64,000 nt of DNA from Drosophila miranda (taxonomy: Eukaryota; Arthropoda; Insecta; Diptera; Drosophilidae). Below, piece by piece: positions 33,213 through 46,938 of this stretch. Position 1 is the stretch's first letter, and each line of letters opens with the position of its first letter. Location: assembly GCF_003369915.1 (NCBI RefSeq), contig NC_046675.1, forward strand, positions 21,886,001 through 21,950,000. The letters are read 5' to 3'. Made by a program: the position numbers and the translations under genes. The notes under the pieces are model-generated. The model saw only the letters and a program-made list of their open reading frames with translations, ran no database searches and was not told where the DNA came from.

Positions 33213-36200
33213 GATGCACAAAACAATTTCCTAATGCCGAGAATTGGCTTTTGTGCAATTTACAGTCTTCGTGTACTTAAGAATAATTTGAAATTTGAAG
33301 TGTTGCTGCATTTCCGATAACTTCAAATGCCAAATGTTTAGCCATTGCCACACACACACATGGGAAAGGGAGAGAGAGAAGCCATTAAAAATGCTGAAAT
33401 GGAGCAACAAAATGGTTTGCTGAGGATGATGGCATTTTGCGAGAAATCAATGGAAATTGATGAAAACTATGCAATGGTTACTTAAAGCCGGGTTCGATCT
33501 TTACATGCCCCAGGGGCTAGCAACCATTTGAGAAGTTAAGCTCTGGCCCCATTCGCCGGATTAAATTCAGATACCGGTTTCCCATGGCATGCCCCACATG
33601 GATTTCCATGCGTGACGCATTTCGGAAAACCCAGCTCTGTCCCTGGCAACGTGTCTCATGCAAAAAACTATCGAACAGCCAAAGCCATCATCCTGATTTG
33701 CCCCCGACAAACATTCGTGATATGGTATAAAAATCCACAAACAAAAAAAATAAAGTAAAAAAACCAAGTGAAAAATAAAATGTGGTGCAAACAAAAAAAA
33801 ACGCTAAAACTTTTTGGAATATTTAGCAAAAATGTCAACGTCTAAAAGCGAAGTAGAACAACTGACCGACAAAATTTGAATTCAGGAAAAAAAAAATGAG
33901 AATAGAGAGTTATGTAGAGCACTCGGCTGGAGTGCCGCAGGAGCCACTGACAGGGTATTTTCTGAGTGGAAATATTTTTGGGGGGCACTGTCACAACATC
34001 CGGCATGCCACCACACACATGCCATGCACTTGGGCCAGTGCCACTGCCAACTAGAGTCCCGTTTAGAGAGGCTTAAGGACATTCCACAACTCTCTGACAA
34101 GAAGGAATGCTAGAGTCAAGTGCAACGGCTATGAGATACCCGCTACTTAGGTTATTCTGGCTTTGATGTACAGCCAGAGGGAGAGAATGGCAGGAGGAGG
34201 TACCATTTGTACCATAAATGTTGCTTAAATCATAGATCATTTGAAAAGCAGAGCATTCTCTTACAGATCTTAACCAGATGCTTGCTTGGCGGACAACAAT
34301 TAAGAAAGAAAATTGCCAGAAAGGGTTTTGTTGCCGCTTGGAAATGCAATGTTTTGTGCGCAATTATTATTTGACAAGCATTTTAATGATTTCAGCCAGT
34401 TATTGGCGTAATTAGACCATCTTTGGCAGCAGGCAACACAACACAGACAGACAGACTGAAAAAAAAAACAGAGAGCGCAACAAGGAGGCAAGGCAAAGAA
34501 CCATTTTGGAATCAGTTGCAGTTGCAATTATAATTTCAATTTTACGAGTTTTCAAGCATTCCCACGAAAGCCACCAGCCAGACATTCTTTCCTTCCATAG
34601 TTTCCACTTTCATGGCAACTCCTTGGGAGCCCGAACCCATTCTCTGACTTTTGTTTATGCGAGTTGTGTGCTCTGAAGTGGTTAGTTTCAATTCTGGGGT
34701 AAAACACAAAGACAAAGGAAAAACAGAATTGTGTGTATAAGTAATCTAGAACTGCAACTGCAACTGCAACTGCAACTGGAACCCAGTGCTGGGAGTACTA
34801 AAGTCCTATTCGGAGCTCTAGTCAGTTAATTGCTGCTTGTCTGTGTTTCTACTAAATGAGTTTTTACTCCACTCTCGCCACACTCCTGCCACGTGAGAGA
34901 TTATTAGATGATTGTACCTGGAATTTATATATCAACAAAAAATTTTGTAGGTTGTTTCTCCCGTTTGGAATTTCACTTTCATCCCGGATAATCAAACGAC
35001 TTCACGTGCCTGAAATGAATTCCGTTTCCGTTTGCCAGAGCCCCACCCAACCCCGATCCCAAAACAGATTTGATTTCTCTCGTTCGCCTCTATGTCAATT
35101 GTGTTGGATGCCGCCTCTTCAGGGGGTTTTTCCCCCATTTACATTTCGTTCTATCGCACACCGATTCGTGCTCGTTAACAAAAGATACATATGCATCTGG
35201 TAGATGTATTTTGGCTTTTGTGCTCGCTCGCTGCTTTCTTATTCCGCTCTTGCTTGGTTAGATTTAAATGCCGAATTTTCAATGCAGCACACATCATCCA
35301 TGGGAATGGGGACTGGGGAATGGGAGGATGTTGGATGAAGGAAGGACACGTGCTCACCTCCCCTGTGTGTATCTGTGTAGCTGAACACGTGAGAGTGTAA
35401 TCACTTGTACTTAATATGCAGATGATGACAATGTGACAATCAAACCGATTCCAGGTCGCCTGATACTCTCTGTCTCTCCGCCTTCCATAGCCTGATGTTA
35501 TGCGAATCGGATTATTATTATCATTGTTATCGCCTATCGTAAAAGGCAACAGCAAAATGCGCATTTTTCTCCGCTCCACTTCCTTGTACGTTCCTCTGCC
35601 TTCCTATAATATATCCCCCCTTTTTGCGTGCGCAGATTTCCTTGAGGCATAAACGCATTAGACCTTGCGTCTGTCTCCCCGTTAGCTGTTTGAGTCCTAA
35701 AAAGGCAATTTGTTTGCATTATGATTTTTATCTTTGTGTTTTTGAATTGTTTGTTTTCATTCGGAATTGCTAATGCATGGGAATAGAAAAGGAATTTAAA
35801 GGATATTGGTTTGTTGAGGAACTTTCTAAAGAGGTGAGGAGATAATGGGAGGAAAGCCTCAATAAAGGAAGCGAATTCTTCCTTAAAAATTCTCTTGCAT
35901 GGCTTTTGATGGAACACTAGTATCTTTAATGGGAAGACATACGAACACCACTTAAAATTAAACATAACTCTACATAATTCCTAATTTATTTGATATAAAT
36001 CTGATGATTCTATAGCTTCTTTATGGCTATTACACGATGTAATGTTTCCATAAGTCATTCGAATGAGCCAACAAGAGGAGCACCAAAAAGGGGTTAACTC
36101 CCTTTGCGGCATTCAACAGTGCTGAACATTCCCTCACGCAGCCCCATTGTGGCGGTCATTTCATTTGGAAAATGCACATTTTCATCTGGCATGTGTTAAT

Positions 36201-37870
36201 GCACTGGACGGGAGGGGGGGCAGGCATGCAGCAGGGGCAGACTGCAGTTTGTGGTATAACTTCATAAAAATGCCACCCGGTTGCACCACAAGATTTACTG
36301 CAGTTGGCAACAGAAAAAAATACATACGTGGAGGCATGGAGGTATGGAGGAAGGCAGAGAGCCGTTTGCCAGTCAAAAGTTGGTGCCTGGCGATAAATGG
36401 ACTGACGAACGCGAAAGGATAACAGCAGGATACACATGGGTGGGAGCTGGTTGGGGTTGGGGTTTGGGAATACAAATGTGAGGGGAAATGTTTGTTGGTT
36501 TTACTCAATTTGTTGCTGCCTTTTTGTGCGATGTTGCTTTGGGGGGTTTCTTGTTGTTTTTTTTTGTCTTTTTTTTGGTCGGTGAAAACACCCTCAAGGC
36601 TGCAAAAAAGCGAAGGGAAAAAATGGTACATTTTGGGGCCCTCGACATTTTAACTGAAATGCAACAGGAGGCCGCGTGTTAATGCTGAAAAAAGGACAAC
36701 AGGCGGCAAGGACCCTTTGGCAGCAAAGTGGCAAAGTCGTGACGAACTCTGTGCCCCCAACACAGAAAACAGCAGGAGCTACGGGGCAGAAGGAAGAAGG
36801 GAGTCGGGGCGTGCTCCACCAGCTGGATGTCGCGGTCACTTTTCATGCTTTCTGTTGAGCCTTTTCTGATCCTTTTTTCATTTTCATTTTCTCTTCTTCC
36901 TCGGCTGCTGAGGATGGGGGGAGAGCAGCAACAAATGTCTGGGACTGCGAGTCACGCGCTGAATTTAATGCCCAGCCAATGCCCCCGAAAATGAGGCGTG
37001 TCAATGACTCTGGGTCACCAGAATGGACCACGCCTTCAGCTCAGCCTCTCACCCTCTCAGTCTCTCAGCCCCCACCTATTTCTTACGAATCTGATTTCTG
37101 ACATCTCTACTGATTGCCCGTTTTGAGTATAGAGAGCTTCGATGTCTATGGTGGATTCTCCTTAAATGGTTTTTTTCTTACTCATTCGCTTCGTTGCACG
37201 CACAGGAATTTATTTGAGGCACACACATGCCTCTGGCTGAGAAAACCGCAATAGCAAATATATTTGAGGAAATGTTTTTCACCACAAAATGCGACAACTG
37301 GAAGTCTACTAATTTTCATCTCTGGTTTTTGTTTTCTGGGAAATTCTTTACCCCACTGATTGCTGCAGGAAATACGAGTAGTAGCGCTACCTCTCTCTCT
37401 CTTTCATTTCACATAATTTTGCAAGAAAATTTAATTAGATTTTCAGCTGTTGTTTCACTTGTTTCACGCAGTCAAAGCCCGCATGTGTTGCTTGGGAATT
37501 TAATTGCTTTACAAAGCCGCAGAATAGACAAACAAAAGTTCCGCAGCCCGCACCCGCACCCAAAAAAAAAAGAAAAAGAGTTAAACCTAAGGAAAAGAGA
37601 CACAGATTTGCACAGTAGAGAACCCGCAGTGGCAGTGGCAGTGCCAGTGCCAGTTGTAGTCCACAGTCTGTGAAGGCAATTTCAACTTTTCCCTGCTTGT
37701 ACGAGTACTTAATGGAAAATGACTTTATATTAAGCTGGTCTGTGAATCCCTTAAGCGCCTATTTTCAACACTTGCGCCCGAAGAAAGCAAGAAAGTAAAT
37801 AAGAGACAACATCCCACCCAACCCACAAATGACGTGAAACATGGGAGTCTCCAAGGTAAATGACATGTAA
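33213..37870. other. gene-free interval between retrotransposon and EF-hand gene
   Basis: No supported exon. There is a short CTGCAA repeat (34,753-34,780), a G-rich tract (36,438-36,468), and several A- and T-runs. Confidence 0.5.
36438..36468 (+). other. G-rich tract with quadruplex potential
   Basis: Four or more runs of at least three G separated by two to seven bases on the plus strand. Confidence 0.4.
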
Positions 37871-37877
37871 TTTAACT

Positions 37878-38662
37878 CTAATCTTCTTGGGGGAACAAAC
37901 TCTCAATATTATTACAATAGGCAATCAGGGTATTATCGTTATCACCCGGAAATATTTGACCCAGAAATTCCATAAGACGTGGTTGATGGGTGACTATCTC
38001 GGAATACTCCTCAAACGATATAATCCCATCCTTGTCAGTGTCGAATTTATTGAACAAGAACTCGCACATGTCCTAAAAAAAAAAGATTATATGAAGAGAA
38101 TCCTAAAATCAATATTTAATCAATTTACAAACCGCTCGAAGTTCCTGAACCTCATCATCGTCGTCGCCAACAAAGAATTTCTCCACAGCTATGGCCACGG
38201 TCTCACGGTTAAGGATTTGAGTGCCAGCACTTGTGTAGACCTGAAATGAATAGCAAGTTTTGGGAAACGAGTTACGACTCCAGTCTTCAGATTATTACTC
38301 ACATTATATGCAAATCGCATGCGTTCTTCTAGGCTGCTGCTCAGAAATACCGAGAACAGCTGCATCCATGCATCCGGAGAAACAGTACGCGCATCTTGCG
38401 TAAGGTTTAGCAGAATGCGATCGATGATGCCGACATCGAAGATCTGAAACAGCACCAGAAACAGGCCATAAAGCTGATTGGTGGTCATCAAGCGCGAAGC
38501 GGGCCTGTTGCTCAGCGAGAACTTGTAGTAGACGATCAGGAGGCAAACGACTTCGTTTGTGCTAAAGTCCGTGGTGGCGGCATAGCTCTTAATCACACTG
38601 TTGTAGAGAGTCAGGAACTTGTTGTTGGCCATGTCATCCATGGAAGCGTCAATGCGATTCAT
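37878..38662 (-). CDS. calaxin/EFCAB1-like EF-hand protein, gene 1
   Basis: Three exons, 38303-38662, 38133-38240 and 37878-38072, all phase 0, give 220 aa. The architecture and motifs (LLIVYYKF, SPDAWMQLFSVFLS.SLEERMRFAYNV) match the calaxin family, calcium-binding regulators of outer-arm dynein in cilia and sperm flagella. The C-terminal EF hand is intact (DTDKDGIISFEE). The middle loop, which in gene 2 reads DTKGTGLLDREQ, is replaced here by TSAGTQILNRET and can hardly bind calcium. The exon 2 donor is GTTTGT, a weak but usable site. It is head-to-head with gene 2. In flies such genes are expected to act in sperm; this is inference. Confidence 0.82.
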
Positions 38663-38674
38663 TTTGGCAGTTGG

Positions 38675-38808
38675 TTTTCGGTGTCTTTTGAATGTTTGTA
38701 AATTTAAGTTTTATTTTTGTGATATATTTTGTTGGAGTACCTTTTCGGTGTCTTTTGAATGCTTGTAAATTTAAGTTTTATTTTTGTGATATATTTTGTT
38801 GGAGTACC
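38675..38808. repeat. 67-bp direct tandem repeat, two copies
   Basis: The unit starting TTTTCGGTGTCTTTTGAATG occurs at 38,675 and again at 38,742, with a single visible mismatch (GTTTG/GCTTG). It lies directly upstream of the start codon of EF-hand gene 1, so it duplicates its 5' UTR or proximal promoter. Confidence 0.95.
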
Positions 38809-40244
38809 TAGTAAGTGTTCCTGTCTGTTCCGCTTGTGGGAAGTTTGTGTGTTCTAAACGGAAGTGAGTGCTACAAACTGATTAACATCTCAGGGGCAGG
38901 CCTACTTGGTAGGTGTTTTTTCGGGGGTTACAATATATGAACATACATATGTGGCTAAGACAAATCACAAATAGATTGGGTAAGTCAGCAGGCAGCCGGA
39001 AAGGAGAAGGAGACGGCGAAGGAATGCTTGTAACGAGCGCAATTTAAAAGCAATAAAACCAACGGCGAGACATAAAAAATACATCAGCCACGGTACATGG
39101 ACTACATCTGTCCCCCATTTCTGGGGGGGCTTTCGAAATAAATATTTGAAACAAACACACAAAAGGAAAAAAGGAGAGAAAGGAGAGAAAGCAGAGAAAG
39201 GAATGAATGGCTCAAAGCAGTGCGCATGAGAAACGCGAATATAATAATCCAAACAAAAGCGTTGAGTTGAGATGGGTGTAAAGCCCTGCCATGTGGAAAT
39301 TTGGCGGAAATGGCTGTGTAGCCATTTTGTTTGGGGGGCAACAAATGTTCAACCGAGCCGCCTCCGTTGCGTTGCCTTTCCCCTTTGTTGTGTAATTGTG
39401 TGCCACACACACACACATGCCACGCCCTAAGAAGAGTGGAGGGGGCCCACGTAAGAGGTGCAGGGAGCGGAGGCCTCAACCGCTCGACACGGCATAATAA
39501 CAATAAAATGAAAAGGAGAAAAAAGCTAAAAAATACAAGAAAGATTAACTTTTTTGGTGAAAAATTAAATACCCTTACGGATTCATATAGTCATTAGATT
39601 GTGGATTAGTTATAGCAGTAAAAGAAACGCTCTGTGCAAAGTTTCATTCAGATATCTCCAAGGAATCCTATCACATTTCTGCTGGCAAACATCTCACCAA
39701 AATCATAGTACCCTAAGGAAACAACCCAAAGGAGTGAGGAAGAGTATGAAGCTCCTCCAGCAACAAGGATTCACGCTCCTTAATGTCTCCGAAAGTTGAC
39801 ATCGCCAAGTGTTGGCGGATTTACACACAGAGACCCACATGTGAACGAGAGAGAGAAAAAGAGAGAGAGAGAGAGACTCGACTCGTGTCTGGATTTTGGT
39901 TTTATTGTACTTTTCGGTATAGAATTTTGATTGATACATTTTGCATACGGTATTTTGGAGAAGACTTAAATCTGTAAAATTTGGGGATAAGTAAGACAAA
40001 TTGTGGCGTGACGCAAACATTTTGGAACAATTTAATTCACATAAAACGGTTAAGGCACTCAGCAGCAAAGGAGATGCAGGAGGAGCATGTGAAAGCATTT
40101 ACTTTGAAGTAGGTTTTGAAACAAATTTTTCTTAGGAGAGAGGAAATAGCAGGTCCTGGGAAAATAATCTCAAACGAAACCTAAACCAAATTGAAACAAA
40201 ACAACTCTAGTACTATCATTAAATACATACTACAATCGATCAAG
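38809..40244. other. intergenic DNA between head-to-head EF-hand genes
   Basis: About 1.4 kb with no exon. It contains a (GA)n tract at 39,847-39,876 and a CA tract near 39,405. It presumably holds both promoters. Confidence 0.5.
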
Positions 40245-41064
40245 ATGGATTATCTAGATGCCACCATTGATAGCATGGAGAACAGTCGCTTTGTCGCCCT
40301 ATATGGCGGCTTGGTCAGGGAACTAACGGCCACAACGCATTTTTCCCAGACGGATATCAACTGTCTGCTCATGGTTTACTACAAGTTCGCCAAGGTCAAT
40401 GGGCCAAATGCCAAGCAGATGACCAAGGTTCAGTTCTATGAACTGTTTCTGGTGCTGTTCAAGGTCTCGAATGTCACGACCATAGAACGGACTCTATTTG
40501 CCGTCACCAAGGATGCCAAGTACGTGAGTCCAAGGGCTTGGGTGCAGCTCTTCTGTCTCTACACAACCGAGGATCTCTCAGTGCGTATGCGCTTTGCCTT
40601 CGATGTACGTCTCGGTTTGGTTCTCCTTTTCTACTCCACCCTCTCTAAGAGTTGATAATTCTTTTGTGCTTTGGTTTGTAGATCTATGATACAAAGGGAA
40701 CTGGCTTATTAGATCGCGAACAGATCAGTATGGCATGCGATAAATTCTTCGTTGGCGAGGACGAAGATGAGATCACTGAATTAAGAGCGGTAAGGCATAA
40801 TAAGTACATGTATACCTTTTGTTGTTCATTATCGTCAGGGGTTAATGTTTCCATCAGGACATGGGTGAGTTCCTCATCAAGAAGTTTGATGTCGACAAGG
40901 ATGGTTTTATCTCTTATGAGGACTACTCCACTGTGGTCTCCGAGCAGCCGTGTCTGCTCGAGTTCTTGGGGCAGCTGTTTCCTTCTCCCTATGACTGCGA
41001 AATATTGGCCCATTGCATTAATATGGATTCGTTTCTGACTGTAGAGTCAGGTCGTCTCAATTAA
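40245..41064 (+). CDS. calaxin/EFCAB1-like EF-hand protein, gene 2
   Basis: Three exons, 40245-40604, 40682-40789 and 40858-41064, give 224 aa. Exons 1 and 2 have exactly the same lengths (360 and 108 bases) as in gene 1, showing common origin by duplication. It keeps two recognisable EF-type loops, DTKGTGLLDREQ (weak) and DVDKDGFISYED (good). I chose the ATG at 40245 (MDYLDATIDSMENSRF) because it aligns with the start of gene 1; an in-frame ATG at 40191 would add 18 residues of poor quality. Probable role: calcium-dependent regulation of axonemal dynein. Confidence 0.83.
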
Positions 41065-41417
41065 TGTTGGTTGAATTTGTTAGTGTTTAAGAGCAGTTGA
41101 ATATATTTTTCCTGGAAGCAGCACAATACTTTTGAATGCCCATTGCATGCTATCATACATATATTCCTTAGAGTGATGCCATATTCCAGTTAATCAATGC
41201 TTTTGACGGTGCCCCCGGGGCCCAACTTCTTCATGGCGCGGCACAGCATTTGTGGCCGGCATATGGCACTCGACCTAATTCAGGACAACCCATAATTATA
41301 TGCTCACAATCACGGCGACGCCAACGCCCCTGCCCCATCACATACATATATGCGATATGGCTGTGGAAGTCGGTTAAGTAGCTCATTAACTTCAATACAT
41401 TTGATTACATTACATAT

Positions 41418-41465
41418 GGGCTTGGGGTTGGGGGTTGGGATTGGGGGTTGGGATTGGGGTTTGGG
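41418..41465 (+). other. strong G-quadruplex candidate
   Basis: Eight G-runs of three to five, separated by two to three bases (units TTGGG and ATTGGGGG), lie about 350 bases downstream of EF-hand gene 2, on its coding strand. Confidence 0.6.
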
Positions 41466-44400
41466 CCAAACAATTTGTGCATTGCATATTCCAGTCGACC
41501 ATCCCGCAGTCTCTAATTCTATCACCCTGTTCGCTGTGTCTGTTAATTTGCTCAATTCAATCGGCATTTGCAAGTATTTGGGACATGGCTAAGCCACTGA
41601 ATGCTCACGTATTGCCATGATTTGGCATTTATGTAGTGGCATTATGTGCATTATTTACGAATTGATTTCCACAAATGCCTCATCCTTTTCAGATCGTCCC
41701 AATCACATTGCCATTCGGTACCTTCCACACAATAGTCTGGTACGGACACGCTTTGGACTTCAAAGTGAAGTTGAAGTAAAGTTTAAATGTGTTTCATTTA
41801 AAGTTGTTAAATGGTTTAATCAATAGCTGCAGTTGACACTACTGGAAAACTATATATACCTGTATCCTATATCAACGGATTAAAGCCCAGCATGTGGCCT
41901 CTGGCTAGATAGATGGTCGGTCGGTCAGAGTCAGAGTAAGAGGGCTTCATACATGGGGTTGTCCTTTTGTTGAACTTGTCCTGGCACACGCTCCACGCCT
42001 CCCTTTGGGTGTGTGTCGGTCTCGCTGGCATCAACATTAATTATCCTTGATAATAATCATGCAATTTGTACGTGAGCCGGGCCCATGTTAGCCGTCCTGG
42101 GGGCAACGGCAAAGTCATCCATGCTGTGGTCTTTATTGTGGCATTAACAGCAGCGCTACGGTACGGCACGGCACGGCCTGCAGCAGCAGCAGTCGTGGAA
42201 GCATCATTATGCTCATTATTGTCGTCAAAGGCACGCAGCTGGGCGTTGGGAGAGTCACAGTGTCGGTAAATGGGTTCCAGGAGTCCTCAGCGCCCTGGAA
42301 CCTTGCATCCTGGCCAAAGGGGACAATGCGCGTTTGATGAATTGCATTAGGACATGTAAGTAATTATAATCAATGAAATGAGCAGCTCGGTTCATGCGGC
42401 TGCCAGCTATTCACTCTTCGTTATCCAAGGTATATACCCCTAAGATCAGGTTAAGTGAAGGATTTGAAATCGAAGCTCATAGCACAGCGCCACAAGCAAA
42501 AAATACTGGCTCAGAATACTGTTCTTTTCAAATTTTGTTTGCCATTTGTAGAAATGTCCACTAAGAACAACCATCAATTTCCAACAGTTGAGTGGTCTAA
42601 GCCAACAAACCATTTAGCTTCATGGACAATCCAAACAGTGGCCCCAAAGTGTGCGGAAATGTCGTGTTCAGACTTTGGGGGATCATCGTATCGTATCCCA
42701 TTGCAATTTTTCGATTAAAATTCCAGTTTGCAATTCAATTAAACACTAATTAAAAGACATTTTGCCGCCATAGCTTTCGCAGCTGACAGCCCTTTGACAA
42801 CTTGCCTCAATCTGTGCCTCCTGCTCTCTCAGTCTCTGTGTCTTTGTCTCCAGTGGCTTTCCCCAGGGATCTGTGTGGGGCCTGTGACGAGTGGCAACGG
42901 ATGTGGGGGTGCCGCCCGGCCGCCCATCCAGGATAAGGCAAGTCGACAAATGCGCACAAACTGTGATAAATGGGAGGCGCAGCCAGGGGGTTAAGAGGCA
43001 GAGTGGGAGTGGCATAATGAATGCCATGAAAGGCAGCAGAAGACAAAACACAACAAAAACTAACCCAAACGAGAGCAAAGAAACAGACTAGAGGGACAGG
43101 GAGAGGAAAGAACAGGGGAATCAAAGTGAAGCCTTTTTTTGTAACATTTTTTCCTTGGGCCCCTGCTTTGACTTTGTGTGGGACAGTGTAAGCAAGTGAG
43201 TTAATTTTCTGGCCAAAGCAAAAGCTGCACGGAATTCGACTTCGTAAAAGTAAATTTCATCTGCTGCCGTTGCACCTTTCTATCTTTGTAGTGCCTCTTC
43301 CCGGTGGCAACTACTTTGTGGAAAACCGAGAAGGGGAAAGACAAACAAACTGACTAAAACCCAAAGCGTTTGTCAATTATAGTTAACTGAAGGATAAAAC
43401 GGGGGAAGTGGTCTTTGAGGATAGTGTTGTTGCACAGAGTAAATTAGGTCCTTTGGGTTTGAGGTTACTTGGTGCATTTCCTAGATTCCTTAACTAAGCA
43501 AAACTTCATTGTGTCCGCAGCCATAAAGCCAATTAAATATCTTCCAATACTGATACACAAACCTACCCAAGCCCTACCCATAAATCGATCGATTCAATCA
43601 CTCAATAATCCCCAATTTCATTGACTAACCGGCCAAGATTTCCTCCGAATCAATTAGCGGCATTGAGAACGAACTTTAGCTAATTACCAGAAATTTTGTG
43701 GTGAATTCTGCAATGCGATACAAAAATGTCGGGGCCAAGTTGGCAGAACTCAGAGCTCAGAGTGGGGCTCAGAGCAGCTCAAAGTCAGGGGCCATCAAAG
43801 GCAAAAGGACTTTCGAGCGTTTCTCATTATCCGGTTGGCTGTGCTCGTCAAAGCTCGAAGCGGATGCAGTGGCGGATGCATCGTGCCAGGACCCAGGACC
43901 CAGGAGAAAGGGACAGGGACAGGGACTGGGACTTGTCCTGCAAAATATTCGATGGAAACTTGTCGGAAACTGCTTAATTGCATCTCAGCTCAATTATGCA
44001 ACTTAAACTCTTTTTTCTCCTTTCTCTCTCATCTCTTTTCTATCTCTCTCTTTTTTTCCGGGTTTTTTTCCCGCTGTGGAGTTTTTTTTTCACAATTTTG
44101 TGTACTTGACATGGAGGAGAGGGCTATGTGCCGGCTTAGTGGCATATCATTATAATAAAAGTTCATGTCATTGGCTTGCTTTGCTCATTTTTAATGCTGA
44201 CCCTTCATCCATGACCATCGCATGTCCGACCTTCGGCTCAGCGAAAGTTGTACATTCTTTTATTGTGTATTGTGTCCCCCGGAGAACGGAGCAGCCGGCT
44301 AATGCCATAATCCGATTTGGGATTGAAAATTCATAGAATTTTTATCCAAAAACAACACACAAAAAAAAGAGAGAGCGAAAGTAAAGCAAGCAGAACCGAT

Positions 44401-45561
44401 GCGATGCGAAGTGAAACAACAAAAAACTCCATGCACACAAATAATAATTGCCAGGACGTGGTTGGCAGAGCGAACATAAAAAATAAAGCTCGGCACGGAC
44501 GTGATCCTCGACGAGAACAATGCGGAAGCGGGTCCGCATAAATTTCAAACTAATTACAGTTTCAGTGTCCGGCATACGCCCACACACACTGAAAGGGAGA
44601 AAGAGAGCACCATTTTAACAATCGATGCGAAAACCATAACAATTACAAATACAAATGCAAATACAAACAGAACAGGGAACAGAAAAAAGCCAAGGGAAAT
44701 GACCCTTCCAGTGCACACACTCACAAAGGAATACAAGAAAGTCGGTTGAGATTTGGGTTAAAGGAAGCTCGAAAGTATACCCTTTCGATGGGAGTTGCCT
44801 TCGCCTGGCTATGCCTGGACTGGACTAATCTGAGATGTCAGGTATATATATGTCTTGGATGGAGAACTGCATTCTCCCAAGTAAACTGTTTCCTTAATGT
44901 AATATTATATATTCAAAATGCGGCTCACATTACGGAAATCTTGGACTCAAAGCCACAGGAAAGGGTATACAAAGCCCCCACAAATAGAATACCAAAGAAC
45001 AGATTACAGTTTTTGGTGGGTGCGCTTAATGGCTGGGTCTGGAGGGCCACAGAAGAACCATTTTTGTGGGTGGGAGCCACACACCAGGAAGGGCTTGTTG
45101 GAGTGGGTGTTTGTGTGTGTTTGTGCTTTTGGCTTTCTGCTGTTAAACCCATTCGGTGGCAGAACAGAACACGCCGCCGAGCGCCGTCTGCTAGACCACA
45201 GTGAAAACTCATTAATTTATTCTTCGTTCGTTTGTTGAACTTAAAATAACAGCGTTAATCCGCTTAGCGCCACCATTCACAACTAAAAACAGTGCCCAGA
45301 AACAACAGCGACACTGGAGGCACTGAAGGCACCGAACAGCACTGCGTCCTGCCACAGGACTCTGTGGTCCTGGCCTCACTCTCTCTGGAGTGTGTCTCTG
45401 GATGCCTGTGCAATCAGCGGGACTGCGGTCGGTGCCTGACAATGGAGCTGACGATGGGGACTGACACTGACAATGTCGCGCCGCCGCCTACAAACAAAAT
45501 GAATTAAGGAAACCGCAATGACATAGTTACAGTGGCAGTCACACACAGAGATACTGTCACT

Positions 45562-45584
45562 CACACACACACACACACACACAC
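45562..45584. repeat. (CA)n microsatellite
   Basis: About 11 CA units, with more CA-rich sequence on both sides. Confidence 0.9.
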
Positions 45585-46884
45585 ATACACAAGCAGAAAC
45601 CCGTTATCCATAAATGTGTCTGTGTGGATGACCAAGTTTTAAACTGGCTTCAAGTTGTTGGCAAACTCCCGGCCAGAAGTCAAGTAATGACCCAAAAGCC
45701 AATAGAGGAAGCAGCAGCTCGCTGTAGAGGATTCAACTTACAAATGCAGCTCGTACTCGCAAAACTCTTAACTTTCAAAAATAAATTTAACCAGAAATTC
45801 TCTTACATTGGTCTTTAGTTGTTAAGAGACGAAAGTACTTAATATTGATATGCAGTCCACTGAAGAAAAAAAAGGAAGAAATTCAGATAAAATAAACAGA
45901 TAAGAAAATATCAAAATAAGGATGACAGTGCGAGCTCTCCTAAGCGGACATCCATTGTTTAAGTATTATCTTTTACCTAAGAGAGCTATTCGCCCATTGA
46001 CAGGTGGTCCGTTAATATATTTGTCATAGAATGTTAGAGGTTAATTGGTTGATTATTTTTTGACACAATTTTCTATCAAATTTTAAGATGACTCCTATAA
46101 GATCCTGTACATATTTTTTCCTGGTGTTTTCCAAACCACAAAGGGAGCTCCCAAGTAAAGGACCCTCAAATCTTTTGGCTTGGGGTTTTTTATGCCCTTA
46201 TGTAAACATATAAACAAATATAGGCACACGCTCACAGGCCCACCCAAAGTATATCTATATTTATATCCATCTATAGATAGATATATGTATTGTGTCAGAA
46301 CGGTTTTTGTTTTAGGTCTGCCCCAACAACTCAATGCGCATAATTTTCTTTTTACTTCCACTTTTCTTTTCCCTCGCTTAACCCAAGGAAACCACACTCC
46401 ATACCACACCACACCACACACATGGGGATCGAAGACCCCTGCGGGCCTTCCATAAGACAATCGAAATTCGATAATATTCGATGGAAAAAGAAGCGATAAG
46501 GCTGTAACCAGACACAAGGCCGCAGGACACCCAAATGGGTCAGAGAAATGCGCATCCGAATCCAACAAAAAATCAAGGGTTGGAAGGAAGCGCAGGAAGG
46601 AAAAGCCATAGTGAAAGCCCATCAAAATAAACTACAGACTCTCTCGGCTTTGAAATTTGATGATAGAAAGGGGGGAAAAGTCGAACCCGAAAAAAAACAA
46701 AAGGAAAATCTAGAGTGAGAGAGAGAAAGAGAGGGGGAGAAGTAAAGAGTATAAAAAACAATGAAAATGCCCCGAATGCATGCTAAATAGAGGATTTACT
46801 TAAATGGATTTCTAGGCATTTTCGCATTTTAGCCTGGGAATTGAATATAAACTTTGTCCTGTCCCTTTTTCCGACTCTCCCAGG

Positions 46885-46938
46885 ATGTGTGTGTGTGTGC
46901 TCTATGCTCCCAGTGTGTGCGTGTGTGTGTGTTTGTGT
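46885..46938. repeat. interrupted (TG)n microsatellite
   Basis: Two TG tracts (46,885-46,899 and 46,913-46,938) separated by unique bases. Confidence 0.85.

Noticed and set aside
33480..33500. GGTTCGATC resembling a tRNA T-loop
   Set aside because: No acceptor stem, anticodon arm or A box could be found around it.
44746..45204. 152-codon plus-strand frame
   Set aside because: Overlapping frames on both strands, a GTGTTTGTG-type low-complexity part, and no motif; most likely chance.
46095..46625. 176-codon minus-strand frame
   Set aside because: No recognisable domain and AT-rich non-coding look; the start and end do not sit in a plausible transcript.
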